This document shows positions 36,868 to 48,378 of a stretch of DNA of 64,000 bases, in pieces (position 1 is the stretch's first letter; each line of letters opens with the position of its first letter). This DNA is from Isoetes taiwanensis (Eukaryota; Streptophyta; Lycopodiopsida; Isoetales; Isoetaceae), in assembly GCA_021234155.1 (NCBI GenBank), contig JAJEKV010000004.1, positions 12,990,716 through 13,054,715 of the forward strand. Direction: 5' to 3'. The notes beneath the pieces were generated by a model, which was given only the letters and a program-made list of their open reading frames with translations, had not been told where the DNA came from and made no database searches. The position numbers and the translations under genes are program-made.

Positions 36868-38130
36868 TCATCCGTGATGCGTGAAAGATAATCCGGGGCG
36901 ACATGAGATTTGGCCGGCCTTATGAACGATTTCAAAAGGAGCAAATTCTTGAAGAAGAAGGACCCAACGAGCAATGCGGCCCGTGGGCGTGGACTTGTTG
37001 ATCAAATAGAGGAGTGCTTGGTGGTCCACAAAGAACTTGATTTGACTGCCCAAAAGGTAATGACGAAGCGTTGGACACGTAAAATGAGACCCAAAGCTTC
37101 ACGCCCGCGGCGTAATAGTTGCGCCAGCGGTAATTGAGTTTTCTACCGTGAAGCGATTTGGTTTGTTAGTGTGCGATCATATTCTTGAGAAAGAACAGCT
37201 CCAATAGCAAACGCCGAGACATCGACATGAACGTGAAAGGGCTTGTCCCATTGAGGAGGAACAAGAACCGTTGCTCGAGTAAGCAAAAGCTTCACCGTTG
37301 GAAAGCGAAGATCCACTGGGAATTCCAAGCCCGTGTAGATTCACACCGTGAGTTTATGAATGGGATCTGCAATGGCTGCTAGTCCAGGTATGAAGGTGGA
37401 GTAATAATTGACCTTACCCGTGAAAGAGCGTGTCTCCTTGATATTGGTTGGTGCTTGAGCCTTGAGCACAATTAACCGATTTTGGCAGATCTGTGGTGAT
37501 ACCGCTTTGGTTCGACAACATGGCCCTAACAGAGAACACCGAGGGTGACGCAAAGGTGCATTTCTCCGTGATTGAGACTAATGCCGACTCATCACATTTC
37601 GGAAGACGAGTTCCAATTTATCCAAATGGTCAGCCATGGAACTGTAGGGCGTAGAAGTCATCTTGAAAAATTTGCAAGAAGGGATTTTCCTTCATGAAAT
37701 CATGAAAACCGAGAGCATGATGCGTTGAAACGCGTTGATGGAGAGTTTGATAATCCAAAAGGAACCACCTTGTAGGCAAAAAGTGCCCCCTGGTGGTGAA
37801 AGTGGTCTTGAGTTGATCGATTCTTTGATTGAGATCTGATTGTAGCCGAAAAACCATCCATGAAGGAGTACATCTCATGTCCGACCACCTCTTCCAACCC
37901 GGTCCGTGGAAGGAAGTGGAAAATGATCACGCCCGTGGCCCGGTTGAGTTCCGATAGTCCACCTGACACGCCGGATCTTACCATTGTGTTTGAGGGCAAT
38001 GACGATGGGGCTCACCCATTCAGAATGTTTGACCTCATAGATCAAACCTGCAGCAAGGAGTTTGTCAATTTCTGCCTTGACGCGATCACGGTAATTAGGG
38101 TTGAGCCGGTACTGTCGTTGCTACACTGGT
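36868..38130 (-). pseudogene. Athila/Tat-like reverse transcriptase and RNase H
   Basis: The minus strand gives DRVKAEIDKLLAAGLIYEV and SEWVSPIVIALKHNGKI (38100-37960), YSFMDGFS and YKVVPFGLSNSPS (37890-37720), an FQDDF-type catalytic box near 37660, and DHLDKLELVFRKC around 37600. RNase H motifs follow: FTGKVNYYSTFIPGLAAIAD, VPPQWDKPFHVHVDVSAFAI and FFVDHQALLYLIN (37430-37000). FxDD in place of YxDD is usual for this branch. Several single-base slips split the frame. Confidence 0.85.
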
Positions 38131-38778
38131 CGTGCATCAGATTTGGTAGGAATGGTGAGTTCCCCCAAGCTTTTGTTGATTCCCCGAAGATCTTTGTAAC
38201 TCCAGGCGAAAATGTGTTTGAATTTTTGAATGCTTTGACGGCCCCGCTACGATAAGAAGGAGCCGGAAGATTTGGCGAAATGCGGACAAAGCTGATTGTT
38301 ACCGACGCCCACAATCTCGACTTCCGAGTCCGAATATGGGGTATTACTTCAGTATCCTGGACAATGTGTGCAGGAGGTTGGAGCATAACCGGATGCGTGG
38401 CACTTTGCGTGGTGAAAAAGAGGGGTTGCTCAGTTTCATCCAGCAGAGGTTGCTTCATGACAGCGTGTACATCAACAGGAGTTGCAGGAGGTTCAGCATC
38501 TGAAAAGTGATCAACACGTTGGATTCGATTGCAAGGAGCCAGGTAAGGGTCAAGCAAAGCAGCCACAGCCTGGTCCTGATCAAGAGTCATTTCTCCCCAA
38601 GGATCAGCATATTCGGGGTAGGATGACAGAGGCAGACTCGCAGGTGGAGCCTGAACTTGATAAATATTCTGAGCTTCTTCGAATCTGCGGTCTCGAGAGA
38701 GGGTTCCGCATTGTCAACAGTAAATGATCCCGCTTGCTTGCAAGTCCATGGTGGCATTGAGATGACCATCGGTGATGA

Positions 38779-39510
38779 CTAACCGTCCGTGGGGCCCGAA
38801 TGGATACTCTTTGCCTGGCGGAGAAAAGGTCTGCCAACCAACATTTCATAGTCACCTGGATCTTCGCCAGCTTTCCAAACTCCAAATTCCATGGGGAAGC
38901 GGAGATCACCGATGTTGATGTGAAGAAGAGGTGTGACGCCTTGAGGTCGCGTGATATGGCCATTAGCCAACTTGATGTCATATGGGGCACGAAAGAGTTG
39001 TGTGATGCCCATTTGTTTGCGGAGTTTATCCGTGATGAGATTGACTGCGCTACCTCCATCTATTTGAACATGGTTGACTTGCTGATTACCCACCGTGGCA
39101 TGGACCGTGGGTGTAGAGGTAGCCACAGCCCCAACTAAAACAGTTGGGAGTGGTAACTGGTCCTTGAGAGCAGGACAGAGTTTCAAAATGGTTGCCAAGC
39201 TTAAAGGAATTTTGATCTTGGCTAGCTCCTCTTGGAGTTCTAGAGGCACATGAGAAAAAGGATCTGCGGGTTCCACTGGTGCTGGAGTGCGTGGAAGTGA
39301 AGCAGCAACTTCTTTGAGTAAGTCAACCTCGGCAGCAATATTGGGATACGTCTGAGAGCGTGGAGGTTGAGATGTGGAAGGTGTATCTTGTCTTTGTTGA
39401 GCTCTAGTGGTGGCATGAACATTTGCCAATGTGCGGCCTTCCGCAGCTTGCATGAGGTTCAAAATGCTTTGGCGAACTTTTGGCATGACATGTGGCATGA
39501 GCTTCTCCAA
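38779..39510 (-). pseudogene. Athila/Tat-like protease domain (open frame of 243 codons)
   Basis: The aspartic protease core is VQIDGGSAVNLI (about 39035-39070), with the DGGSA form of the active site instead of DTGA. It is followed by GITQLFRAPYDIKLANGHI and YEMLVGRPFLRQ, the family's second conserved block. The preceding residues (SLPRTPAPVEPADPFSHVPL) are the linker after gag. The protease would cut the polyprotein into capsid, reverse transcriptase and integrase. This stretch is open, unlike its neighbours. Confidence 0.8.
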
Positions 39511-39539
39511 GTCAGGTGCAAAGTGAACCTTTTTTTCGT

Positions 39540-41232
39540 CCTCATGAGGAATGGTGTCAACTGCAAAGGCGGGTTGGCGCCATTCGAATAATGGTCAAAG
39601 GACGTGATGCCTTGGTCCGGGCGTGAAACTAAACCAACCCAATTTGACGGGCCGGACTGGAGGATTAAGTGCCCGAAAAATTTCCTCTTGTGCTTGTTGA
39701 TCCAGTGAGGTTGATTTGGCCGGAGCGGGTTGATAGCGTGATTGCCGAGGCGCTCTTGGTGGCTTCTAAGAACCGGGTCTCGGGCCTTGTTTGCCATTAG
39801 CAATCCGTAGAGTTGGTAAGCCGCGAGGCGGACCGATGTGGTCCGATTGGTGCCGTGAAGTCGCATCAACTTGTGGAAGTTGAGGACACGCCGCGGGTGG
39901 TATGACCCCATTCTTGGACAAAGGATAACACCGAGCTTTAGAAGGATCAAAAAGGAGGACGGGGTTGGATCCCCCCGGTTGCTCCTATTGCTGATAGAGT
40001 TGAGTGGGTTGCGCCAAGTGGTGGTCAGCCGATAGTGCGATTGTTGGCTGAGGTGTGGTTTGCACTTGATAAACCATTTTGTTGCGAACGGTGTGGGATG
40101 AGTGCGAGTGCACTCTTCCGTGGCATGATTGCACATGTTGCATCGCTTGCAATGAGGCGGGCCTTGGTGGAGTTGCATTTTGCCAAATGGCCTTGGTATT
40201 TGCAAATGGCACCGTTTTGATCATACCGGATTAGCGTGTTGAGGCTGAATGTACCGCTTGTGGAACCATGACAGTGGAATGAACGGGAGCTCTTGAAGAG
40301 CCACGCCGAGGAAACATTGATCGAAAGTGATTGACAAAATCGATAGCCTGCTCCAAAGTCTTGGGACGCAGTATTCACCATGAGTCAATAGCCGGAGGAA
40401 GTCCTTGGAGAAACCGCACCAAAATCTGCCTCAGGTGGGGTACTCCTTGAGCTTACTTAGCGTATCGTGAAGTCGATCCGCAAAAATCCCTGGCGGAGAC
40501 TTCGTGGGCTCTTGTTGAAGTTCATTGAGTTGCTTGAGATGAAGTTGATCATCATCCGTGGTTCCATAATGAGACGTAAAAGCGCCTCATTTCGACCAAG
40601 TCTTGTTTCCAATGGCTTTGTTGGACATGAGCCATTGATGAGGAGAGCCACGCAGGTGGTGGAAAAGATGTGGAATTTCAGTTGAGGTTGCGATGACCAT
40701 TTAGGACAGCTAGAGCCTCAAATTCTTCCATGTGGGCCCGAAGCACTTTGGTCTAACGGTTTGCCTTTTCGTGTTGCCAAAGGTGGGATAAGGCGCTTCG
40801 AGTCCGGAAGGTAGATGTGAAAGTGCCGGACCGACAGAAACGTGATAGTGAGGATATTGAGGTTGAGGTGGATGTGGCATGGTGCCCGGGACCCCGATGA
40901 AGGGGTGACCGCGTTGAGAAACCAAGTAGCCGAGCATTGGTTTTGAGATCCGTAAGGTTGTAAACAGTGAAGGGCAAAGGGGAAACGAGGGAAAGGATAT
41001 TCCCGGTAGGCGCAAAGAGACGCGGTGGATATCCGGTAAGCTCACCCGGGAGATGATGGTTGTGAAGGAAGAGGGCGTGATGGCCCGGAATGCCGGATGT
41101 AGGCATGTTCGTGGGTATGAAAGTACCTGTTGAGAAGGTTGAGCCTCGATAAGGCTCCCCGATAGTGATGAGGGGACTCGAGGTTGTGAGCAATGTTTGC
41201 ACGCTTGGGCGGGAACCGAACGAGACAGACAC
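39540..41232 (-). pseudogene. Athila/Tat-like gag
   Basis: The N-terminal part is Pro/His-rich (from 41232). A capsid-like region lies at about 40700-40330, with LKQLNELQQEPTKSPPGIFA and RFLQGLP segments in different frames. A CCHC zinc knuckle, CKRCNMCNHATEEC, lies at about 40151-40110 and would bind the element's RNA. The protease frame follows downstream. Many indels split the frame, consistent with the CAG/CTG garbling in this stretch. Confidence 0.7.
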
Positions 41233-41444
41233 GAGGGGTGGGTGGCGCCGATCGAGCCCTAGATCAAGATGGCCTCCCCTATGTCATAAGCGTATCCATA
41301 CATGTCGCCAACAGCTTCGACGCCGATGGCGCCTTCCAAGCGAGAGGCCGCTCGAGAAAGGAGTTCTTCCGGGCGTGGAAATTACCTTACGCATGCACGC
41401 GGCTAAGAAAGAAATAGGATGGAATCGCACCGCAGCAGCGGCGC

Positions 41445-42030
41445 TGTTTGGGGTCCGGGTTCGAACTCCCTCGAAGACAGCCCTCTCGTGAGGACCCGTG
41501 GATCTAACAGAGAGTCCCGGGGACAATGTCACGCGGATTTGCAAGAAGAGAAGAAGAAGAAGAAAATGTAACAAATGAGAGAAAGATGATAAGCTTCCTT
41601 GATATCAATGATGAACATACATGAGCTCTCGCAATAGAGAGAAAACCGAAAGGAGACAAGACTCAAAACTCATCTAAAAACTCATGTGCTAGCTCTACTC
41701 ATATATATAGTACAATGGCCTTGGGCCCAATATAGACACTCGACCGATCTCGTGCCGACTCTCGAAGGAGGCCTGATTTGGTGGTGAATGTTGGCGGTGC
41801 CTCTTGAAGTGCCTAGAATCACGCCGACGCCGACGCTGGCGGTGACGGGTCGCCACTTGTCCGAGCGGGCCTCTTGTTGTCGGGCCACGTGCTTTGATCA
41901 AGGTGGGTTCTGCTGCTTGGTCTTCTGCGGAGCCTTTGATGGCTGACCCGTGGCTGACTGAGGATCCTTGAGCTTGACCTGGTCTGTCGTATGCATGAAT
42001 AGTCCTGTACCAGGAGGCACAGGACTAACA
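41445..42030 (-). repeat. 5' LTR of the Athila/Tat-like element
   Basis: 586 bp, the direct-repeat partner of 30965-31561. The 5-bp duplication ATCCC follows at 42031-42035. Confidence 0.93.
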
Positions 42031-42035
42031 ATCCC

Positions 42036-42893
42036 TTCCGCCGATATGACATGGCCCAAATACTCCACTCTTTCGGTAGCGAAGTGGCATTTGGAGAGCT
42101 TTCCATACAAACGATGCCGCCTCAACTTTTCTAACACCCTTCTCAAATGCTGACTATGATCTTCAATGGACTTGCTGTAGACTAGAATGTCGTCGAAGAA
42201 GACAATGACAAATTTATCCAAGAAATCTCTGAAGACGTCGTTCATGAGGCGCATGAAGGTTGCTGGAGCATTCGACAACCCAAAGGGCATTACTGTGAAC
42301 TCAAAGTGACCATACCGCGTTCTAAAGGCGGTCTTATGGATATCCTCTTCTTTTATTCTTATTTGATGGTACCCTGACCTCAAATCAATCTTAGAGAATA
42401 CCTTTGCTCCTTGGAGCTGGTCCATTAAATCATCTGCCCTTGGCAATGCATACTTGTTCTTTATCGTCTGCTTGTTGAGCTGGCGATAGTCTATGCACAT
42501 TCTTAAACTGCCATCTTTCTTCTTCACGAAGAGTATGGGTGCTCCAAAAGGAGACACACTTGCTATAATAAAACCAAGCTCAAGCAATTCCTGGAGTTGC
42601 TTCTTGAGCTCAATCAACTCCGGGGTGCTCATTCTGTAAGGCGCCTTGCTGGTAGGCTTAGCATCTGGGGCTAGTGTGATCTCACACTCCACACCCCTAT
42701 AAGGTGGTAGTTGCCGGATTTCATCCGGGAATACATCCTTGAATTCTGAGACAAGCCTTGCTACTGGCTTGGGCAATTGCTTCCCCTTTTGGTCGTTCCC
42801 ATCCTGCTTATTGGGCTCAATTGCCTCTACCCTCAAAATGTAATCCACCTTATTTCTTTCTATACTTTTCCTTAGTCGCCTAAAGAAATACAC
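42036..42893 (-). pseudogene. chromovirus reverse transcriptase, 5' part
   Basis: A clean minus-strand frame covers most of the reverse transcriptase: [79 protein letters not shown] and the catalytic [10 protein letters not shown], ending at [10 protein letters not shown] where the nested element cuts in. The continuation is at 30959 and below. The catalytic box is FFDD, with both Asp present. Most of this segment shows little of the CAG/CTG garbling seen around it. Confidence 0.93.
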
Positions 42894-42949
42894 CGCATAG
42901 AAGAAGCCGCCTTCTTACCTCTCACTATGAATTTGGTGCCGTCCCGTGC

Positions 42950-44640
42950 TTGTCATGGTGACTTCATTATGGTCGCAATGATCATGGCTTTCGCTGGCTT
43001 TAGGAACTCCATTCCTACTATAAGGTCATACCTTCCAATCTCCATGACCTCTGCCCCCATTGGCCACTTACTTCCACTAAGGTCTATGTCGAATGTGATC
43101 CTCCTCCCCTTAGTGTGCCGAATGGCGCCGTTTGCCATAGCAACTGGCCTTGGCTTAGACTTCAATACCTTGTTCTTCATTAGGGCAGCCAGCCTAGGAG
43201 AGGCGGTTGTGAGAGCTACCGCGTGTCTATGAGGACTACATATGGGTTGCTATCTATGATTCCATCAGCCGCAATGACTGTCGACTGATTTTCAATATCA
43301 TCCGACTCAATATTTGCACAGATATGACACTCACCATCTATGAAATCCTGGGCCTCATGCTGATCGTCATCTTCATCCGCTTTCTTCGTCGGCCAATCCC
43401 AATCCATAAGCTCTCCGCCAAAGCTGCCGCGCATGACTAATGGGCAATCATGTGTTCGGTGCCCTGGCCGGAAGCATCTCAAACATAGCTTCTTCCTCGA
43501 TACACTCCTCGTCTCTTTCTTTCGCCGCCGCCTAGGTTACGCTTTTAACATGTCGCCTCCCCGATGCATTCCTCAGGCTTACGGTCCCCAAAGTTTTACC
43601 CCGAGCTCGATGGTGTAGCCGCGGTTGCTTACTCGTACTGCCCTTTGGTACTGCCCCCGTTGCCTTACCTTTGAAGGTTGACTCGTTTCTCCCCGGCGCT
43701 GTTTGAGCTTCTTCTAAACTTATGGCTTTTATCCTCGGCTTAACTGATTTTGATTGATTGCTTTGACTAGCCTCTTGATATTGTTGTTCAATCCTCAATG
43801 TAAGTTTCCACCGCTTGCCTTTTCCGGGAACTCCCCGAACATGGAGCTCGAATGCATGAATTCCTCTCAGATACTTTGCATCGACAAGGTAATTCTCGTT
43901 CAATTCAGAACTGCCGCTGATCTGGCCGCTAGTATGTGACCTAGGCACATAGTGTCTCAAAAAGGCCTTTGGCCAAGGTCTTAAATCTGCAATCGCTCCT
44001 TTTGAGCTTGTTGACTTTGCATAGCCTTTCCACCGATTCTAGCCCCTTATCAAGTTTGTTGTAGCAACTTTCCTATATCCTTATCCTTCATGCCATAAGA
44101 GTTGCCGAACTCTTCCATCTCGGCTGCCAAAGCTTCGCCTCCATACCTGACCTGTCCTTCCCCGAGAACTGTCCCAACTTCCTAGTCTTCCACACATTGC
44201 TCATAGCACTGTCAACTTTCTTTTGATAGTCATCTTCCTTCCTTGCCCTGGCTCTTACCTGCGGAGTGTCGGGCTCACTTTGTGAGCTAGAACTATCTTG
44301 ACTGTCTGAAGTGTCTGATGAACTGGAGCTAGGTGGTGTTGGAGTCCTCCTGTTTCTCCTTTTCCTCTTCCTGTCTCTGACATTTCCCTGATTGTCTTGC
44401 CCTTCCAGCTGTGGGCCTTCCTCGATGCCTTGCTGAGGTAGTGGTGGAGGTGGAGGTGGTACGGGTGCATATTCTTGGGCATTCATCAATGGGGTGGCCC
44501 AGTGGATCAGCTGATGCATCTGATTCCTCATCTGGATGAGCCTTGCGTTGATTGCTTCCGGCATCATTTCCTCGTTGTTGTCATCCTGATCACGTTCAAA
44601 AAGGTTTCTGGGTACCCACTGGTGTTGTCGGCCCTGGCCT
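42950..44640 (-). pseudogene. chromovirus gag and protease
   Basis: The minus strand opens near 44640 with an RNLFERDQDDNNEEMM segment, then a Pro- and Ser-rich region with an RDRKRKRRNRR basic run. Capsid-like segments follow (WKTRKLGQFSGKD, NENYLVDAKYLRGIHAFEL). A CCHC knuckle, CFRPGHRTHDCP, lies at about 43441-43480, and protease segments end in DLIVGMEFLKPAKAMI (about 43000). The protease active site reads LIDTR where DTG or DSG is expected. Frames change near 44090, 43530 and 43220. A TTGCAG splice-acceptor-like sequence sits just before the gag segment, preceded by 200 bases of AT-rich DNA. Confidence 0.75.
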
Positions 44641-44886
44641 TGAGAACCTGAGCCGGTGTTCCTTGCTGCAAGGGTTAATCATCAATACTTGTTATTTAAA
44701 TTACACATTAATCATTCTTGCTTACAAATGAATTGTTGTTAGGCGTAAAAGAAATCATATGAAAATTCCACTTACAAGTTAAGATCATGGTGTAAGACAT
44801 TAATTAATGTATATAAAAGTACATGATACTAACTGAAGAGAGAATATTTTTCAATACAATTACTTAATTAACAAAACAAATTCTTC

Positions 44887-46399
44887 TCATCGGTGCCGCC
44901 TCATGGACTTGAAGAAGTTCTTGACATTCTTCAATCCTATGCCCTTGCCGACATTCTGTAGGATTCTTGCCGCCGATCCTCCTTCCAATGCTCTTGCCAT
45001 TTGAGGCGCCGGGAGCTCTGGTGCGGTTGCCGCCACTACTGACAAGTGTGCATCCCTGAGGTGGCCCCTTGCGAAGTTGAGAGCATGAAGTGCTACGGAT
45101 CTCTTGAAGAGGATAACATGGTCTACCCAATGCTCTATTCTGGCATGCTGCCCAAAGCCTGAGAGCGCGATGAGGAGCGCCACGGACTCTTCCCCCCTTG
45201 GGCTGAACTCCTTGTGAAAAGCTATCATCTGCCCTTGGCTGAGGACCGGAAGATAGTACCTGAGTGTTTTACCCTTACCTGGGCCCGCGGTTCCCGTGCC
45301 TTTTCTCTGAGCTGCTTCGCCGAAAACATCCAATGCGATAAGATCTTCGTGATCTCTCCACATCGTAGTCGCACTTTCCAAGTTGATGCTACTAGAAGCT
45401 TCACGCATACTCCTGGAGCGCACTGGTCTGCTGGAGCTTGGGCCTCTTCCCGGCTTATACAACCTGCTTTGAATCTCCTGGAATTCCTCTTCCTCGAATG
45501 ACAAGTTGCCGTTGTTAAGATACATCCGCCTTTATCCGTTGGTAAGCTTGAATGTCCGACATCGCTTTCTCCAGGAATGTCCGCCACTTCCCTTGGAATT
45601 TCTTGGTAATCATAATCGGCGAAGTTGCTGCCCCCGTTTTTGAGCAACTAGGCTTAGGAGCTCGCCGATCCTCGGACCTTCTTCTTGACAATAAGGAAGG
45701 TTGAGGATGCTCTGCGGCGGTATGTACTTCCTCGCGCCGATGACGACCGGGTCGGGCCGTGATGCCAACCGGCGGTTCAAATCTCGCCTTTTAATGCTTC
45801 CTCTTGCTTCGGCTATACTTCCATCCTTCTTTGTCTCCCCGATTTCCCAACTTGCCTCTCTCCTCTTGCTCTTCATAATCCTGCTTCCATCACCAACATC
45901 GGTGTTTCGATGTGGGAGCCGGATACTGTGATCGCAGCCTCGATCTCGCGGATACCTATATGTCACTCCGAGTGTCGAGGGGTGCCAAATCCAAAGGTTG
46001 AATTGACGGCTCCCCTGGTTGGTTGACTGCCTTGTACTGCATAAACAAAGCTAAGGCTGCATGGGCTGAGAGGTATCTATGCCTATGATGTTTACAGGTC
46101 ATGTAGTCTGGCATGTTTCTGGTTCTATCCCACAGCCTACTCTTGCCCCTGGATCCCCCACCTATGGCTTGGGTCAGAGAGTCTAAGGAAACCCATTTCC
46201 CTCCCCTAGGTGGCAAACTAACTTCCCAGGGTAGAATCTGCTGGTCATATTGGCAAATGATGTCGGTGTAATAGGGAGTTCTAGTCAGAGTGGCATGGAG
46301 GTCAAAGAGATGATCAAAGACATGGAAGGCTTGCTCGGCAGGGAAATCACGGATGTGGTTTGCCTCATTGTACCATCTAACAAAGCTTGATGGCGCCAT
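44887..46399 (-). pseudogene. unknown protein gene between chromovirus gag and the histone-like gene
   Basis: The start at 46399 (MAPSSFVRWYNEANHIRD) follows a TATA-like box by about 110 bases. The first frame runs to about 45956 with HVFDHLFDLHATLTRTPYY and RHRYLSAHAALALFMQYKA segments. Frame changes near 45960 and 45610 lead to SIKRRDLNRRLASRPDPV, and then to a long frame (45525-44887) ending GIGLKNVKNFFKSMRRHR and a stop. A single protein of about 500 residues is likely if the slips are errors. I recognise no domain: it is not gag, pol or a known transposase. Same-strand neighbours are the histone-like gene upstream and gag downstream. Confidence 0.5.
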
Positions 46400-46509
46400 T
46401 GAGCAGAAAGGGGTGTGAAAAATGGCTGATGAGGACAAGCAAGGAACTAGAAAATCGCCAAAAGGGCTGAGAGCAGTTTTGATGGGGAGAAAATGACAAA
46501 TGAGGCCCC

Positions 46510-46517
46510 TTTTTATA
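46510..46517 (-). promoter_or_regulatory. TATA box of the unknown gene
   Basis: The minus strand reads TCTATAAAAAGGGG about 110 bases before the ATG at 46399, with a pyrimidine-rich leader after it. This is a good match to a plant core promoter. Confidence 0.55.
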
Positions 46518-46559
46518 GACTTAGGGACGCCTCGGGTTCCGTGCACAAGGGTTCTTGAT

Positions 46560-47150
46560 GGGGAGGACTTCTATTCTTGGCTATGGGTGTCCAAATGAGC
46601 TACCATGAAGTGCAAATCTAAGCAAAACAAAACAAGAAACACTACATGGCAGTTTGTTGGGTCAAAATTGGTCAATTTGGGCAAAAATGGGCGAAACCGG
46701 GTTGCTCCGCGAAAATCAGCTCTGCGCGACGAGCACGGGTAGGTTTGGCGCGGTGCAACCCGATTTCGGGTCCTTTTGCATTCCAATGAAGATTTCTGCA
46801 ATTTTAGAGATGCTACTCTGACTATTTGGCATGATTCCAATCTAATTAGCAACTTTTCTTGATCAAATTGGACATGTTTTTGGGTCAAAATGGTGAAACC
46901 GGGTTGCTCCGCGAAAATCAGCTCTGCGCGACGAGCGCGGGCAGGGTTGGCGCGGTGCAACCCGATTTCAGATTCTGTGCCAAAAGTTGTCTAATTTAAT
47001 TTAGGATGCTTTACTAATTTAACCTATTTGATGCTTACAATTTATGATGTCCAAAACTAAACTGAGATTTGAGCAACTTAAACACATTTTCCTACAAGAA
47101 TTAAGGTCAGTTTGTAACAAAAAATTTTTACATTTATAGGGGGAAAACTT
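46560..47150. repeat. gene-free stretch with a GC-rich direct repeat spaced 201 bp
   Basis: A block of about 75 bases beginning GAAACCGGGTTGCTCCGCG at 46693 recurs at 46894, with few differences, through GTTTGGCGCGGTGCAACCCG. Each block is GC-rich and contains its own inverted pair (CGGGTTGC...GCAACCCG). The surroundings are AT-rich. It lies between the 3' end of the histone-like ORF and the TATA box of the unknown gene. Confidence 0.8.
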
Positions 47151-47183
47151 AGTGATTACATTATTTTACACAAAATGGCATCC

Positions 47184-48283
47184 TCAAGGGCGTTCCTTGC
47201 GGATGCGACGCGCCAGGTGTATGTCCTTGGGCATCAGGGTCACCCTCTTCGCATGGATTGCGCAGAGGTTTCCCTCTTCGAACAACTGGGTGAGCTCGGC
47301 CTCCAACACCCTAGTTGTCAGCGACGTCACCCTATAGTCGGTGACGAACTCTTGCATTACTTCCCGCATGAGTCGCTCGAATGGTACCTTCCTAATCAGG
47401 AGATTAGTGCACTGTTGGAAGTGCTTAATCTCCCGAAAAACTCGGGCGGCGCGAGTTAGGCCCATGATGGACCTTCTTGACTTCTCCTCGTGTAGGGGCG
47501 GCTTGAGGCTGGTTCTTTGGCGGTCGGCCTCCCTCCACGTGGCGTTGGATGTTACATGGCGGTACCGATCGTTATACCTTTGTCCAACCTTGGGGTATTG
47601 TTGATACCCTTGGTGAGCGTCGTAGAGTCGGATCTCCTTCAAGCGCTTAACGATCGCTCGCCCATATGCTTCTTAACCACCTTTAGGTGGCTCTCGGGCC
47701 ACTTTGGATAAGGTGGTCTTCACGGCCGTGGTTTCAAGTTCCCAGGACGTCTTGGGCCGTCTCCTTCCTCCTCTTCCTCCTCGCATCGTCTCCCCTTCCA
47801 CCACCTCCTCTTCACGTCGTGGGGCTCCTCAATCACGGACGGTCCTTGAACCCGATCGTTCTCCTCTTCGTTAAGCCTCTCCCTCTCCCTCGGCTCAGCT
47901 CTCTCTCCCTTCCCTTGCGCCCTCTCTTCAGCCACTCTGTAACCTTCTCCTTTGCCCTTCTTCTTTGGCGAAGGGGCCCGCCGGGTCTCAGTCCGGGCTG
48001 TTCTTCCACCTCGTTTTTCCACTCGCTTTTCCACCTCGGTGGTCCGAAGGCCCAAAGTGGCGGACTCGCCGGTTCTTCGGGTGCCCGCCGACGAAGAGTT
48101 ACCGCTAGATGCCTCCTCCTCGGCCAGCCATGGTAGGTTTCGCCGCCGCCGGAGGAGAAGGCCCTTCCCCGCTTAGGTCGGGGTGCTCAGGATCTTCTTC
48201 ACATGGCGACTGCCGCTACGCACAAGGCGCCATCGAGTGTAGGTCGCCGCCTTCTTGGCTGTCGCCGCTCGTTTGCGTGCCAT
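47184..48283 (-). pseudogene. divergent histone H3-like gene with a long N-terminal tail
   Basis: The start at 48283 gives MARKRAATAKKAAT, an H3-style N-terminus. The same frame continues, after one stop at 48173, into a highly charged region rich in Lys, Arg and Glu (48055-47720). After a frame change, the last 90 codons are an H3 histone fold: [20 protein letters not shown] (alpha-N/alpha-1), then [20 protein letters not shown] and RRIRKER (alpha-3 and C-terminus), stop at 47184. The alpha-2 region is about four residues short of canonical H3. The tail would be near 270 residues, far longer than in H3 or usual plant CENH3, and no intron is evident. H3 packs DNA in nucleosomes; a divergent H3 could be a centromeric or specialised variant. 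It is either a captured gene inside an LTR element or a host gene between transposons. The frame breaks may be sequencing errors. Confidence 0.72.
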
Positions 48284-48370
48284 ACTTAACTGCCTAGAGA
48301 ACGGGTGACGAAGGCTGATCAAGAGATAAGGTGGAGGAAAAAGTTTGGAGGGAAAATGAGGTGGCAAGAC

Positions 48371-48378
48371 TATTTAAA
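48371..48378 (-). promoter_or_regulatory. TATA box of the histone H3-like gene
   Basis: The minus strand reads CTCTTTAAATAGTC, about 90 bases before the ATG at 48283, followed by a C/T-rich leader. The region between it and the primer binding site at 48831 is AT-rich and could hold the rest of the promoter. Confidence 0.5.

Larger units (their letters stand above)
30965..42030 (-). mobile_element. complete Athila/Tat-like Ty3/gypsy element nested in chromovirus pol
   Basis: The element is 11,066 bp, with LTRs of 597 and 586 bp (TGTTTG...CTAACA on the + strand) and a 5-bp target duplication ATCCC. On the minus strand the order is LTR, leader, gag, protease, reverse transcriptase, RNase H, integrase, a long 3' ORF, polypurine tract, LTR. 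The reverse transcriptase has an FxDD-type catalytic box and the integrase an STPYYPQ segment, both typical of the non-chromoviral Athila/Tat branch. The tract beside the 3' LTR reads GGTGGGGGAG on the minus strand. The sequence behind the 5' LTR (GCGCCGCTGCTG) is a poor match to the tRNA-Asp-type site common in this branch. Most frames carry indels. Confidence 0.9.

Noticed and set aside
31587-38255. Plus-strand ORFs across the Athila/Tat-like element
   Set aside because: They are antisense to recognisable minus-strand gag-pol and 3' ORF segments.
47184-48283. Firm call of CENH3 for the histone-like ORF
   Set aside because: The fold keeps several canonical H3 segments, has no visible loop-1 insertion and its alpha-2 region is damaged, so only 'divergent H3-like' is supported.
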